Source: NIOZ-UU13 sp035528395 (GTDB taxonomy: Bacteria > Planctomycetota > Phycisphaerae > Sedimentisphaerales > Anaerobacaceae). Taken from it: a DNA stretch of 64,000 bases. Of the stretch, positions 43,923 through 52,117 are shown in pieces. The stretch lies in NCBI GenBank assembly GCA_035528395.1, contig DATKYR010000119.1, forward strand, positions 1 to 64,000, read 5' to 3'. A program made the translations under genes and the position numbers. The notes below the pieces were generated by a model. That model was not told where the DNA came from, searched no databases, and saw only the letters and a program-made list of their open reading frames with translations. Each line of letters opens with the position of its first letter. Position 1 is the stretch's first letter.

Positions 43923-46655
43923 ATGTCTAAGAAGTTGTTTTATTTGGTTACTTTCGTTTTGGTGTTGAGCCTGGTTGGTTCAAATGTAGTCTTTGGTGCC
44001 ATCGAGATAGAAAGAAATATCGCTTCTTCTAACGATGACGGTGAAGCTCTCGTCGATGGCGGTGCGGATAGTCGGGGCAGCAGCGACCTTGAGATGCCGT
44101 GGGAAGGTGATGGCGCGACGGGCAACAAACAAATTATAGGTTTGCGTTTTCGTGATATCCCCCTTGAGAAAGGTGAAGAGATATCTGAAGCCTATGTGCA
44201 GTTCACGGCCGACGACCAGAAGGTGAGCGGCGCGACTGTGAATCTTATCATCAGCGGTCTATTACAGCCCAATCCCGGTGAGTTTGGAAGTGGCGAACAA
44301 TTTTACGATGACAGAGATCCCAAAACGGCTGCGGAGGTCAAGTGGACCGATATACCGGATTGGACCCTCGTCATAGCAACACCCGAGTCAAGGACCCCGA
44401 ATATCGCCTCTATCATCAACGAGATAATCAGCCAGAACGACTGGACAAGCGGCAACGCCCTGATACTATTTATCAGGGACGACGAAACAAATCCCTCCAC
44501 CGACATTAGAAGTGCTTTAGCTGACGGTCCGGCAAAGCTGATTTTGAAAATTGCCGTTCCATACGCTACGGAACCGTCTCCGGCCAATGGTGCCTTACTT
44601 GAGGAAACTTGGGTTACCCTTGGCTGGGCACCTGGAAAGTCTGCGGTCTCGCACGATGTGTATATGGCAGACAATCTTGCAGATGTGGAGTCCGGTGCCG
44701 AGAGCGCATTCCAAGGCAACCAGGCCACGACGATGTTTATTGCAGGATTTGCCGGATTTGCTTTTCCGGATGGCCTTGTGCCGGGCACGACATATTACTG
44801 GCGGGTTGACGAGGTTGAGGCCGATGGAACTACGGTCTCAGGCGAAGTCTGGAGCTTTCTGGTTCCACCCAAGAAGGCCTACAATCCCAACCCGGGTGAT
44901 GGTAAAAAGAATATAGACCCGGATGTGGAGCTTAACTGGACGGAAGGTTACGGAGCGAAACTACACACTGTTTACTTCGGCGATAATTTTGACCAGGTGA
45001 ATAATGCTACCGGTGGCCAGTCTCAGGCAGCTTTAACCTATACTCCCGGCACCCTCGAATCGGGCAAGGCATACTATTGGCGGGTCGATGAGTTCGATGT
45101 CGTTACAACGCATAAAGGCGATGTCTGGAGTTTCACAACATTACCCGTTATCACCATTACCGACCCGAACCTTATCGGCTGGTGGATGTTTGACGAAGGT
45201 ACTGGCAATACTGCCATCGATTTTTCCGGTTACGGCAATAATGGCACGCTGGGCGGTGGCGCTCAGTGGGTAGATGGTGTCATAGGCGGCGCGCTGAATT
45301 TGGTCGACGGTGGTCATGTTATAATTGACAGTGTACTTGATGACATAACAAGCCCCAATATTTCACTCAGTATATGGATTAAAACCACGCAGGGGAGTGA
45401 GGGAGAATTGATTGCAGCTAACACGACTGGCAGCAGTCACCCCTTTATGTTAGGCATTCAAGGCGGTAATATCTATGTGAACGAAGATAGCGACGTAGGA
45501 CAGTTCCCCCCTGCTGTCAATGACGACCAGTGGCATATGATAACGTATGTCAGGAACGGGTCAAGAGGATATATATACGTCGATGGAGTTGAGCAAGGCA
45601 GGTATCAAGGCGGCTTCGATTTGGACGCGATAGCACGGTGGTCGATAGGAATGGAATGGGATTCTGCACCGAGCAACTTTTATAATGGCATGGTGGACGA
45701 CGCCCGCTTCTACAATGCGTCACTGACGGCGGATCAGGTTAAGGAGCTTATGAGAGGTGACCCATTAGTTGCCTGGAAACCGAGCCCGGATAATAACTCA
45801 ACAGTGGATATCGACGAGGCGAAGCAGCCTCTTAGCTGGTCGGCGGGAGATGCGGCATCAGAGCACGATGTGTACTTCGGCGCTGATAAAGACGCTGTAG
45901 AAAAGGCCGATGCATCTGATACGACCGGTATATATCGAGGCAGACAGGGTGCTACCAGTTACAGTATCCCCGAAGCTCTTGAATGGGCCGGAGGGCCTTA
46001 CTACTGGCGAATCGACGAGAATAATACCGACGGTACTATCAGCACAGGTGGAACATGGAGCTTTTCAGTAGCCGATTATCTTATCGTGGACGATTTTGAG
46101 GACTACGACACCGGCGAAAACCAGATATGGTACGCCTGGGTAGACGGACTTGGCTACGGTATTCCGGGTACTCCGCCCTACTCTGCCGGTAACGGGTCCG
46201 GCTCTGCTGTCGGAGACGAAACCACCTATTCTTATACTGAGGAGACTATTGTTCATGGCGGCAGCCAGGCGATGCCTGTCTACTATGACAACAACCAGCA
46301 GGCCAAGCTCAAGTATTCAGAGGTGGAGATGACATTGAGCTCCTTACGAGACTGGACTAAGGAAGGTGTTGGAGTACTAACGATTTGGTTCCATGGCGTT
46401 GCGTCTAATGGTGCTGAGTCCTTGTATGTGGCTCTCAATGGCAATGCGGTAGTTACTCATGATAATCCAAATGCAGCACAGGTAGAAACCTGGACTCAAT
46501 GGAATATCGACCTGCAGGCGTTTGCCGACCAGGGCGTGAACCTGGCTAATGTCAATACGATTGCTATTGGTATTGGTAACAAGAACAATCCGTTAGCTGG
46601 TGGTTCAGGTACGATGTACATCGATGATATTCTGCTGTATCGGCCGGCTCCATAG
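43923..46655 (+). CDS. Secreted LamG/FN3-like multidomain protein (paralog of 3111..5309)
   Basis: A 910-residue exported protein with a signal peptide (residues 1-25, MSKKLFYLVTFVLVLSLVG then VFG-AIE). Residues about 26-205 form a beta-sandwich of the DNRLRE/CBM96-like kind (LEMPWEGDGATGNKQIIGLRF, AYVQFTADDQKVSGA). FN3-like modules lie at about 210-310 and 312-400. A LamG/concanavalin-like domain covers about 415-615 (LIGWWMFDEGTGNTAIDFSG, WHMITYVRNGSRGYIYVDGV). A third FN3-like module (620-715) is followed by the C-terminal domain shared with the 732-residue paralog (ALNGNAVVTHDNPNAAQV, SGTMYIDDILLYRPAP). AAGGAG precedes the ATG. Likely binds extracellular glycans or surfaces; no catalytic domain is evident. 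Confidence 0.8.
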   Translation: MSKKLFYLVTFVLVLSLVGSNVVFGAIEIERNIASSNDDGEALVDGGADSRGSSDLEMPWEGDGATGNKQIIGLRFRDIPLEKGEEISEAYVQFTADDQKVSGATVNLIISGLLQPNPGEFGSGEQFYDDRDPKTAAEVKWTDIPDWTLVIATPESRTPNIASIINEIISQNDWTSGNALILFIRDDETNPSTDIRSALADGPAKLILKIAVPYATEPSPANGALLEETWVTLGWAPGKSAVSHDVYMADNLADVESGAESAFQGNQATTMFIAGFAGFAFPDGLVPGTTYYWRVDEVEADGTTVSGEVWSFLVPPKKAYNPNPGDGKKNIDPDVELNWTEGYGAKLHTVYFGDNFDQVNNATGGQSQAALTYTPGTLESGKAYYWRVDEFDVVTTHKGDVWSFTTLPVITITDPNLIGWWMFDEGTGNTAIDFSGYGNNGTLGGGAQWVDGVIGGALNLVDGGHVIIDSVLDDITSPNISLSIWIKTTQGSEGELIAANTTGSSHPFMLGIQGGNIYVNEDSDVGQFPPAVNDDQWHMITYVRNGSRGYIYVDGVEQGRYQGGFDLDAIARWSIGMEWDSAPSNFYNGMVDDARFYNASLTADQVKELMRGDPLVAWKPSPDNNSTVDIDEAKQPLSWSAGDAASEHDVYFGADKDAVEKADASDTTGIYRGRQGATSYSIPEALEWAGGPYYWRIDENNTDGTISTGGTWSFSVADYLIVDDFEDYDTGENQIWYAWVDGLGYGIPGTPPYSAGNGSGSAVGDETTYSYTEETIVHGGSQAMPVYYDNNQQAKLKYSEVEMTLSSLRDWTKEGVGVLTIWFHGVASNGAESLYVALNGNAVVTHDNPNAAQVETWTQWNIDLQAFADQGVNLANVNTIAIGIGNKNNPLAGGSGTMYIDDILLYRPAP

Positions 46656-46762
46656 CAAGAAGCACCGGAAGCCATAAATGATAGTTGATCGTTTGCAGTG
46701 ACAGACGATGGCCAAACGGATTTGTATAACTTGTACCTGCGGTTACGCAAGTGCAGACAATT

Positions 46763-46796
46763 CGGGGCTTATACCGAATGATTCGGTATAGGCCCC
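46763..46796 (+). terminator. 3' hairpin of the secreted paralog
   Basis: GGGGCTTATACCGAAT pairs with ATTCGGTATAGGCCCC with one G-T wobble, followed by TTCTTT. It closely matches the hairpin after the gene at 3111..5309. Confidence 0.7.
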
Positions 46797-46875
46797 TTCT
46801 TTAAATAGTAAACTACTACCGCCTGAAGGCGAGTGATTTTCTCCCATTCCCCGAATGGGACATTAAGGGATCTAT

Positions 46876-46916
46876 AAAAAAGGCCGCTTTGAAAAGCGGC
46901 CTTTTTACTCGCCGTT
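46876..46916. terminator. Bidirectional rho-independent terminator
   Basis: AAAAAGGCCGCTTT and AAGCGGCCTTTTT form a strong stem with A-rich and T-rich ends on both strands, about 60 bases past the xerC stop and 220 past the secreted protein. It separates the two convergent units. The remaining gap 46656-46975 shows nothing else. Confidence 0.85.
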
Positions 46917-46975
46917 AAGAATAACCTCAAACAATTTTTATAGTTCGGCCTTTGGTTCTGTTAATAACACAAATC

Positions 46976-48031
46976 TCAGAAGCCATTATTTTCCTGGTGC
47001 TCGCCGTTGTCACCGCTTCGTGGATGTGCGTTTTCATATACGTCTTTGAGCTTTGTTGTCGTAAGATGCGTGTAAATCTGAGTCGTTGACAGCGACTGAT
47101 GACCGAGCAGCTCCTGGACACTTCTTAGGTCCGCACCATTGTTTAACATATGCGTTGCAAAACTGTGACGCAGGGTATGTGGGCTGATGGCCGGGTCCAG
47201 TCCTGCCATCTTAAGATATTTGTCCATCTTACGACGGACGCTGCGGGTGCTGAGCCGTTTGCCGTGTTTGTTGACGAATAAAACTTTGGAATCAAAATTG
47301 CCGTTATTTTGTGCCCGTTTATTCCTGAACTCCATATAGTGCTGAATGACCTGCAAGGCGGATGAGCCGATAGGTGCGATTCTTTCCTTTTTGCCTTTGC
47401 CTCTGACATGCACGATCTCGCCAAGGAAGTCTATATCATCCATATTTAGCGCTACAAGCTCGCTGACTCTTATGCCGGTGCTGTAAAGCGTCTCCAGAAT
47501 GGCTCTGTCTCTGGCACCGAGCCAGTTATCCTGTGGTGGCGTATCGAGTAATTTCTTTACTTCTTCATACTCAAGAAATCGCGGCAGCTTCTTGTCCTGT
47601 TTTGGAGTTCTGACGGCTACTACCGGATTGGAGGTGACCTGGTTTCTTTTAACAAGGAACTTGTAAAAGCTCCGCAGGGTAGCCAGTTTGCGGGCTATGG
47701 TCGCTTTGGAATACTGCTTCTCATTAAGAAAAGCAAGATAAGCCCTGACGACATCTGTCCCTGCTGAAAGAAGTAACTGGTCGACTTTCAGATTAACGTG
47801 TGTTGCCACGGCCGTGGCCGAGCCACCCTGTTCCTCTGTCGGTGACATCAACTCGGTATGCGGCGGGCTGCCGATCGACTCGGTATGCAGCGGTCTGCCG
47901 TCAGAAAAACCAATCAGAAACTCACCATACTGGTTCAGGTCGGCGCCATAACATTTGGCTGTGTGCTCGGAGAAACGCCTTTCAAATCTCAGGTAATCTA
48001 AAAACTTTTGGACTGTTGTACTTTCTTCCAT
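46976..48031 (-). CDS. xerC: Tyrosine recombinase, XerC-like, with an in-frame insertion
   Basis: A 351-residue tyrosine recombinase with all catalytic residues: R188 (GIRVSEL), K212 (GKGKKER), H285 and R288 (HTLRHSFA), H311 (LLGHQSL), Y320 (TQIYTHL). Host Xer proteins resolve chromosome dimers at dif. It is about 50 residues longer than typical XerC/XerD because of an insertion at about residues 43-86 in the N-terminal core-binding domain. The insert includes two copies of a 27-base unit (47852-47905) that encode GRPLHTES and GSPPHTEL. No integrase-like neighbours or attachment repeats were seen, so the host role is likelier than mobile-element integration. C versus D cannot be decided. Confidence 0.88.
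   Translation of the reverse strand: MEESTTVQKFLDYLRFERRFSEHTAKCYGADLNQYGEFLIGFSDGRPLHTESIGSPPHTELMSPTEEQGGSATAVATHVNLKVDQLLLSAGTDVVRAYLAFLNEKQYSKATIARKLATLRSFYKFLVKRNQVTSNPVVAVRTPKQDKKLPRFLEYEEVKKLLDTPPQDNWLGARDRAILETLYSTGIRVSELVALNMDDIDFLGEIVHVRGKGKKERIAPIGSSALQVIQHYMEFRNKRAQNNGNFDSKVLFVNKHGKRLSTRSVRRKMDKYLKMAGLDPAISPHTLRHSFATHMLNNGADLRSVQELLGHQSLSTTQIYTHLTTTKLKDVYENAHPRSGDNGEHQENNGF
47852..47905. repeat. 27-base tandem repeat inside xerC
   Basis: Two units of 27 bases, each beginning CTCGGTATGC and continuing with GCGG and CTGCCG, lie head to tail at 47852-47878 and 47879-47905, with a few differences. They keep the reading frame and add nine residues each to the recombinase. Confidence 0.7.
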
Positions 48032-48123
48032 AATATACCTATCTGTTTAATCTTGTCGGGGGTTTTCTTAACTTTCTAAAATCACAATTGTGTTCATTTC
48101 TATCTTGACAAATTCCTTCCGGA

Positions 48124-48381
48124 TTAGTTCGCATGAAGTTGGGCATCTGTATTTTCGCCTTCGCCTAAGAGTTCGTCTGCCTTGCCAATTAGCGACTGTG
48201 TCAGTTTGAAACTCAGCACGGCTGCATCAAACCAATCGAAATCTGTCTGCTTATCTTTTGCCTGCTCAATCAGAGCATCCAAAAGCTCGTCTTCGGCGCC
48301 GTCCTCGTAACGAAATATAAACTTCTCTACCCCTTTGTTCAAAACCAGTTGTCGCTTCATTATTTTCATCATTAAAGGCAT
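48124..48381 (-). CDS. Small protein of unknown function
   Basis: An 85-residue acidic protein starting MPLMMKIMKRQLVLNKGVEK, with a mostly helical middle (EDELLDALIEQAKDKQ, WFDAAVLSFKLTQSLIG). The true start may be the ATG at residue 8 (48360), as several ATG codons are close together and the ribosome site is weak. It sits between the recombinase and the radical SAM gene with 90-base and 280-base gaps. I recognise no family. Confidence 0.5.
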   Translation of the reverse strand: MPLMMKIMKRQLVLNKGVEKFIFRYEDGAEDELLDALIEQAKDKQTDFDWFDAAVLSFKLTQSLIGKADELLGEGENTDAQLHAN

Positions 48382-48658
48382 CTCTAACTTTAGGCAAAAT
48401 CGGTTGACAAATATAGTCCGTTAAGTATTGCTATAAACACCTATGTTTGTTATCGGCCTAAAAACAACTTACTAAAGCCCAAACTTTAATTTTCTTAAAC
48501 AAATGTGATAAAATCGACACTGTGAAAAACACTACAACGCTTTTATCGGCCAATAAGACTTTGAGCTTTACTAAAATGAATGCGAATGTTGCCGGATTGA
48601 GGTTATATTTGGATATATTTCGTATTGTCTGACCGCTGGAGGATAGAGGGCTTGGCTC

Positions 48659-49591
48659 TTAATTGACCTTGAAGAAGATTCTTCCGTCTTTTTTTTCGGA
48701 GTGAATAATCCCCTTGTGTTGAAGACCGGTGACATATTTCAACGCTTCGTTACGGCCGATGCCCAGGCCTGAGCATATGTCATCCAGCGAGCAAGGCCTG
48801 CGTTTCAGTATTGATAATACATCTTCGGCTTTATTTTCGAGGCCCCTGCCGTGGTGGCTCAGTGAAAAATCAGCTACGACCTCACACTTCGGGCCCAGGC
48901 GTGCAGCTATAGCCTGCAGTTTTTCGGCATCCAGTCTCTTGATGTCGGCCTGGGCCGTGGGTCGAACGGCTGTATTAAGCTGAACTTTGTCGGGACGAAT
49001 GAGTTCGATAGCATCCCTGATTTTAGAAATTTGCTCGACATCGGTATTTAGACCCTCGACAAAAAACACTTCAAGCCATATCCGGCCGGCAAATTTTTCT
49101 CTGAATGCGCATAATCCCGAAATCAGGTTTTCGATACTAATATCGTTGTGTGGCTGATTTATTCTCCGGAAAGTCTGTTCATCACCGGCGTCCAAGGAGG
49201 GCATTACTACATCAGCCTTTGCGCAATCTGCCCGCACATCTTCTTTGTACAGCAGTGTGCCGTTGGTTAATATAGCCACGGGAATCTCGGTAATTTTTTT
49301 TATGCCGTCGATAAGTTCGCCAAGCCGTAAATTCAACGTTGGCTCACCGGAACCCGCGATAGTGATAAAATCAGCTTCCAGGCCTTCAGCCAGAGTCTCT
49401 CTCAGCTCAGCCAGGATAGGCTCGATGGGTCCATAGTCCTTTCGCTCTATAGTCCTGTCGGTGGTTTTGCCAAGCTGGCAATAGACACAGTCCAGCGTAC
49501 AGACCTTGAACGGCACGATATCAACGCCGTAACTTCGTCCCAGCCTTCGCGAAGGCACCGGCCCATAGAAATATTTTTTCTCACCAGCCAT
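48659..49591 (-). CDS. Radical SAM protein with C-terminal winged-helix-like region
   Basis: A 310-residue radical SAM protein. The iron-sulfur cluster cysteines are in VCTLDCVYCQLG (CX3CX2C), and SAM-binding residues lie in ITIAGSGEPTLN. The N terminus FYGPVPSRRLGRSYGVD is typical of the COG0731-like group related to wyosine biosynthesis proteins. Residues about 250-310 (RPCSLDDICSGLGIGRNEAL, GIIHSEKKDGRIFF) look like a winged helix, possibly for nucleic acid or partner binding. The gene starts three bases after the kdsA stop and is co-transcribed with it. The reaction is unknown. Confidence 0.85.
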   Translation of the reverse strand: MAGEKKYFYGPVPSRRLGRSYGVDIVPFKVCTLDCVYCQLGKTTDRTIERKDYGPIEPILAELRETLAEGLEADFITIAGSGEPTLNLRLGELIDGIKKITEIPVAILTNGTLLYKEDVRADCAKADVVMPSLDAGDEQTFRRINQPHNDISIENLISGLCAFREKFAGRIWLEVFFVEGLNTDVEQISKIRDAIELIRPDKVQLNTAVRPTAQADIKRLDAEKLQAIAARLGPKCEVVADFSLSHHGRGLENKAEDVLSILKRRPCSLDDICSGLGIGRNEALKYVTGLQHKGIIHSEKKDGRIFFKVN

Positions 49592-49594
49592 TTT

Positions 49595-50410
49595 TTATCG
49601 GTGTACGACCTCGAATATTTCTTTACAGATTTTCAGTAAATCTTCGAGCCAGTCCATCGGCATAATGCAGGCGGCGTCTGATTTTGACTTTTCCGGCTCG
49701 GCATGGACTTCGATAAAAAGGCCATTGGCGCCGGCTGCAACTGCCGCTTTGGCAAGTATTGGGGCCATTTCACGTCGGCCTGCGCTGGCGTTGCCGAGTC
49801 CGCCGGGCTGCTGCGTACTGTGGGTGGCATCGAAAACAACCGGATAACCCAGCTTCTTCATCTGCTCAATAGCTGTCATATCGTTGACCAATCGATTGTA
49901 GCCGAAAAATGTGCCCCGTTCTGTAAGTGTTATTTTTTCGTTGTCACAGGCACGAATCTTCTCGACCACATTTTTCATCTCAGCGGGAGAAAGGAACTGG
50001 CCTTTCTTTACATTTACCGGTTTGCCTGTTCGTGCACAGGCACAAAGCAAATCAGTCTGTCGGCACAGAAAAGCAGGCACCTGGAGACAATCCACAATCT
50101 CGCCGGCCACAGCGGCCTGTGCCGGCTCGTGGATATCGGTCATAACAGGCAGGTTGGTCTGGCGACGGACCGCTTCGAGAATCTCCAAACCTTTCTCAAT
50201 GCCCGGCCCACGGAAGCTGTTCAAGCTGGAGCGATTGGCCTTGTCGAAACTGGCCTTGAAAATTATTCCAACTTTGGTCTTCGCACCAATATCGAAAAGT
50301 CTATTCGCAATATCCAGACAGCAGCTTTCGCTCTCAATAACACAAGGACCTGCCATTACGAATAAGGGCGCATCCAAACCAATCTCGACTTCACCAATTT
50401 TGAAATTCAT
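49595..50410 (-). CDS. kdsA: 3-deoxy-8-phosphooctulonate synthase (KDO-8-P synthase)
   Basis: A 271-residue class I DAHP/KDO8P synthase-type enzyme, which condenses arabinose 5-phosphate with phosphoenolpyruvate to make KDO 8-phosphate for lipopolysaccharide core. Key motifs are FVMAGPCVIESESCC, FKASFDKANRSS, MTDIHEPAQA, LCRQTDLLCACA and FDATHSTQQPGG, all typical of KdsA. Its presence implies an LPS-type outer membrane in the host. It is followed at once by the radical SAM gene and preceded by a palindromic repeat that separates it from the lipid kinase gene. Confidence 0.95.
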   Translation of the reverse strand: MNFKIGEVEIGLDAPLFVMAGPCVIESESCCLDIANRLFDIGAKTKVGIIFKASFDKANRSSLNSFRGPGIEKGLEILEAVRRQTNLPVMTDIHEPAQAAVAGEIVDCLQVPAFLCRQTDLLCACARTGKPVNVKKGQFLSPAEMKNVVEKIRACDNEKITLTERGTFFGYNRLVNDMTAIEQMKKLGYPVVFDATHSTQQPGGLGNASAGRREMAPILAKAAVAAGANGLFIEVHAEPEKSKSDAACIMPMDWLEDLLKICKEIFEVVHR

Positions 50411-50431
50411 TTTACTTATACATTGCGATAT

Positions 50432-50580
50432 AGTGCCTAAAGTGACAGCTTTGCTGTCATTCTGAACGCAGCGCAGCGAAGTGAAGAATCTCTTTTTCGT
50501 TGGCCAGATCCTTCGGCTTCGCCTCAGAGCTTGCCCTGAGCTTGCCGAAGGGATGACACTTACGTGTCACTTTAGGCACT
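50432..50580. repeat. AGTGCCTAAAG palindromic repeat, copy 2
   Basis: Perfect 16-base inverted ends, AGTGCCTAAAGTGACA (50432-50447) and its complement (50565-50580). The interior holds TGACAGCTTTGCTGTCA, GAAGAATCTCTTTTTCGTTGG and TGACACTTACGTGTCA. It matches 31096-31220 in reverse orientation. It ends 6 bases before the stop of the lipid kinase gene. Confidence 0.75.
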
Positions 50581-50585
50581 TTATA

Positions 50586-51530
50586 TCATCCTATTGCTCT
50601 GATAATTCTTGTTCTTATACCTGCCGGTTTGGCGCCTTCGGGCACTATACAATTGACAGCCTGTGGTATCACCTTGATTTGTACGGGCAAAGTCGGCCCA
50701 GGGTCGCCGTCAATTTCAGTCATTATTGAACCGGTGTCGGAGCTTACAAGAATGTTTTTGCCCTGCCGATAAATAACATCGCCGGTATCGGCATGGTGCT
50801 TGAGGACAGTCATCACTGAATGCTTGACCAGGTGAAGCTGAGAGGCACATTTATAAACGCACACGTCCAGCAAACCGTCGCTGAAATCGGCATAGTGCAA
50901 TACCTGAAGGCCTACAGCATATCTTGAAATGTTTCCGACAAAAACCAAACCGGGGCCGTCGAAAATCTCTTCTCCGTCAACCTCTACTTTCATAGGGTCA
51001 AATTTATAGTTCCAGAACGTTCGCCATATCGGCCAGAAATAATCGAAGTGGTCTATATGTCCCTTTCGCTGCTCGCTGACCCGTTTGACCACTTCGCCGT
51101 CGAATCCAAACCCGGCTATAGAAGTAAAACATTTCCCATTTGCACTTCCTAAGTCCAGAGGCCGAATGTATTCTGCTTCAAATGTCCTTATTATTGTTTT
51201 TAGTTTTTCATCAAAACCTAATTCATTTGCCAGCAGATTTTCCGTTCCGTGGGGTACTATCAGCAAAGGCTTGTCACTGCCTTCCAGGCCGTGCGCGACC
51301 TCTCTGACGGTACCGTCACCGCCGACAACGACGACCATTGCACAGTCGTAATCAATCGCTGCATCGGTGGCCAGTTCACAGGCATTTTCCAAAGAAGTGG
51401 TCAGACTAACCCTGACCTCGAATCCCCTTTTGACGAGGTATTGCTCAAATCGGCGTCCGGTCAATTTACTGCCGGTGGCGCCGGACTTGGGATTTACGAT
51501 AGAAGCAATGTAACCATCATCCGGTTTCAT
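50586..51530 (-). CDS. Diacylglycerol kinase-like lipid kinase (YegS/BmrU/SphK family)
   Basis: A 314-residue member of the DAGK catalytic family. The nucleotide-binding glycine motif is in VVVVGGDGTVREVAHGL, with ASIVNPKSGA at the N terminus and IAGFGFDGEVV and LPVQIKVIP-like strands in the second domain. It would phosphorylate a diacylglycerol, sphingoid base or similar lipid. Its start overlaps the CYTH gene stop by four bases (ATGA), so it is translationally coupled to it. Confidence 0.88.
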   Translation of the reverse strand: MKPDDGYIASIVNPKSGATGSKLTGRRFEQYLVKRGFEVRVSLTTSLENACELATDAAIDYDCAMVVVVGGDGTVREVAHGLEGSDKPLLIVPHGTENLLANELGFDEKLKTIIRTFEAEYIRPLDLGSANGKCFTSIAGFGFDGEVVKRVSEQRKGHIDHFDYFWPIWRTFWNYKFDPMKVEVDGEEIFDGPGLVFVGNISRYAVGLQVLHYADFSDGLLDVCVYKCASQLHLVKHSVMTVLKHHADTGDVIYRQGKNILVSSDTGSIMTEIDGDPGPTLPVQIKVIPQAVNCIVPEGAKPAGIRTRIIRAIG

Positions 51531-52114
51531 AATTGCGGCTCTGAGCTTTCATAATAAACTGCCTTGTCCTCTTTGTTCTGCTGTTGGAGTTGCTCCTTCA
51601 TCAAGGCCGCATAGCTTTTCGCAATGTGCGGCAAATCAGTCAGTCCCAAACTCTTTTGCACAGTGGTTATTTTTTCTTCGTCATGTCCTTCTATTTCCAC
51701 AAAATCACCTAACAGTGGCAAGCGGTCCAAAGCAACTTCGCAATCACCAAGCTGCCAAACGCAACGTTTTTTTTCGATAGCCAAAACCTGCTCGTACCCT
51801 AATGCCGAAAGCAGCTTGCGGACTGAATCGGCGTCCTTGATTTCGAATTCTATCTCCTGCCTTCTTTTGAAGTTGCTTTTTTCTTTGGTGCCTTTATAAG
51901 TCAAAAAAAAGCTCTCGCCTTTTCCAACCATTTGCTTGCGTAATCGAAGACATCTGTCGCTTTTGGTCAGTATTGAATTTACATCATCAAAAAAGCAATC
52001 AATCTGTAGCTGCTCTGCTTGGAACTCAGCACCGAGGCCGGTCAGCTTATGCTCTATTTCCTCTAACGAATCAACCTTTAGCTTCGCTTCGATCTCAGTA
52101 GGCATCAGTTCCAT
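51527..52114 (-). CDS. CYTH-domain protein (adenylate cyclase class IV-like)
   Basis: A 195-residue triphosphate tunnel protein. The signature ExExK is in TEIEAKLKV, followed by RCLRLRKQ and TYKGTKEKSNFKRRQEIEFEI, and a later GDFVEIEGHDEE. This fits the CyaB/thiamine-triphosphatase group, which hydrolyses or cyclises triphosphates. The start may be either ATG at 52114 or the one at 52105, directly before the signature. It lies 3 bases after the subtilase gene stop. Confidence 0.85.
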   Translation of the reverse strand: MELMPTEIEAKLKVDSLEEIEHKLTGLGAEFQAEQLQIDCFFDDVNSILTKSDRCLRLRKQMVGKGESFFLTYKGTKEKSNFKRRQEIEFEIKDADSVRKLLSALGYEQVLAIEKKRCVWQLGDCEVALDRLPLLGDFVEIEGHDEEKITTVQKSLGLTDLPHIAKSYAALMKEQLQQQNKEDKAVYYESSEPQL

Positions 52115-52117
52115 CCA

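Noticed and set aside
46976..48031. Integrase of a mobile island
   Set aside because: No attachment-site repeats, tRNA, phage or conjugation genes lie near it; all neighbours look chromosomal.
49703..50365. 220-residue antisense frame over kdsA
   Set aside because: KdsA is unmistakable on the other strand with full-length motifs.
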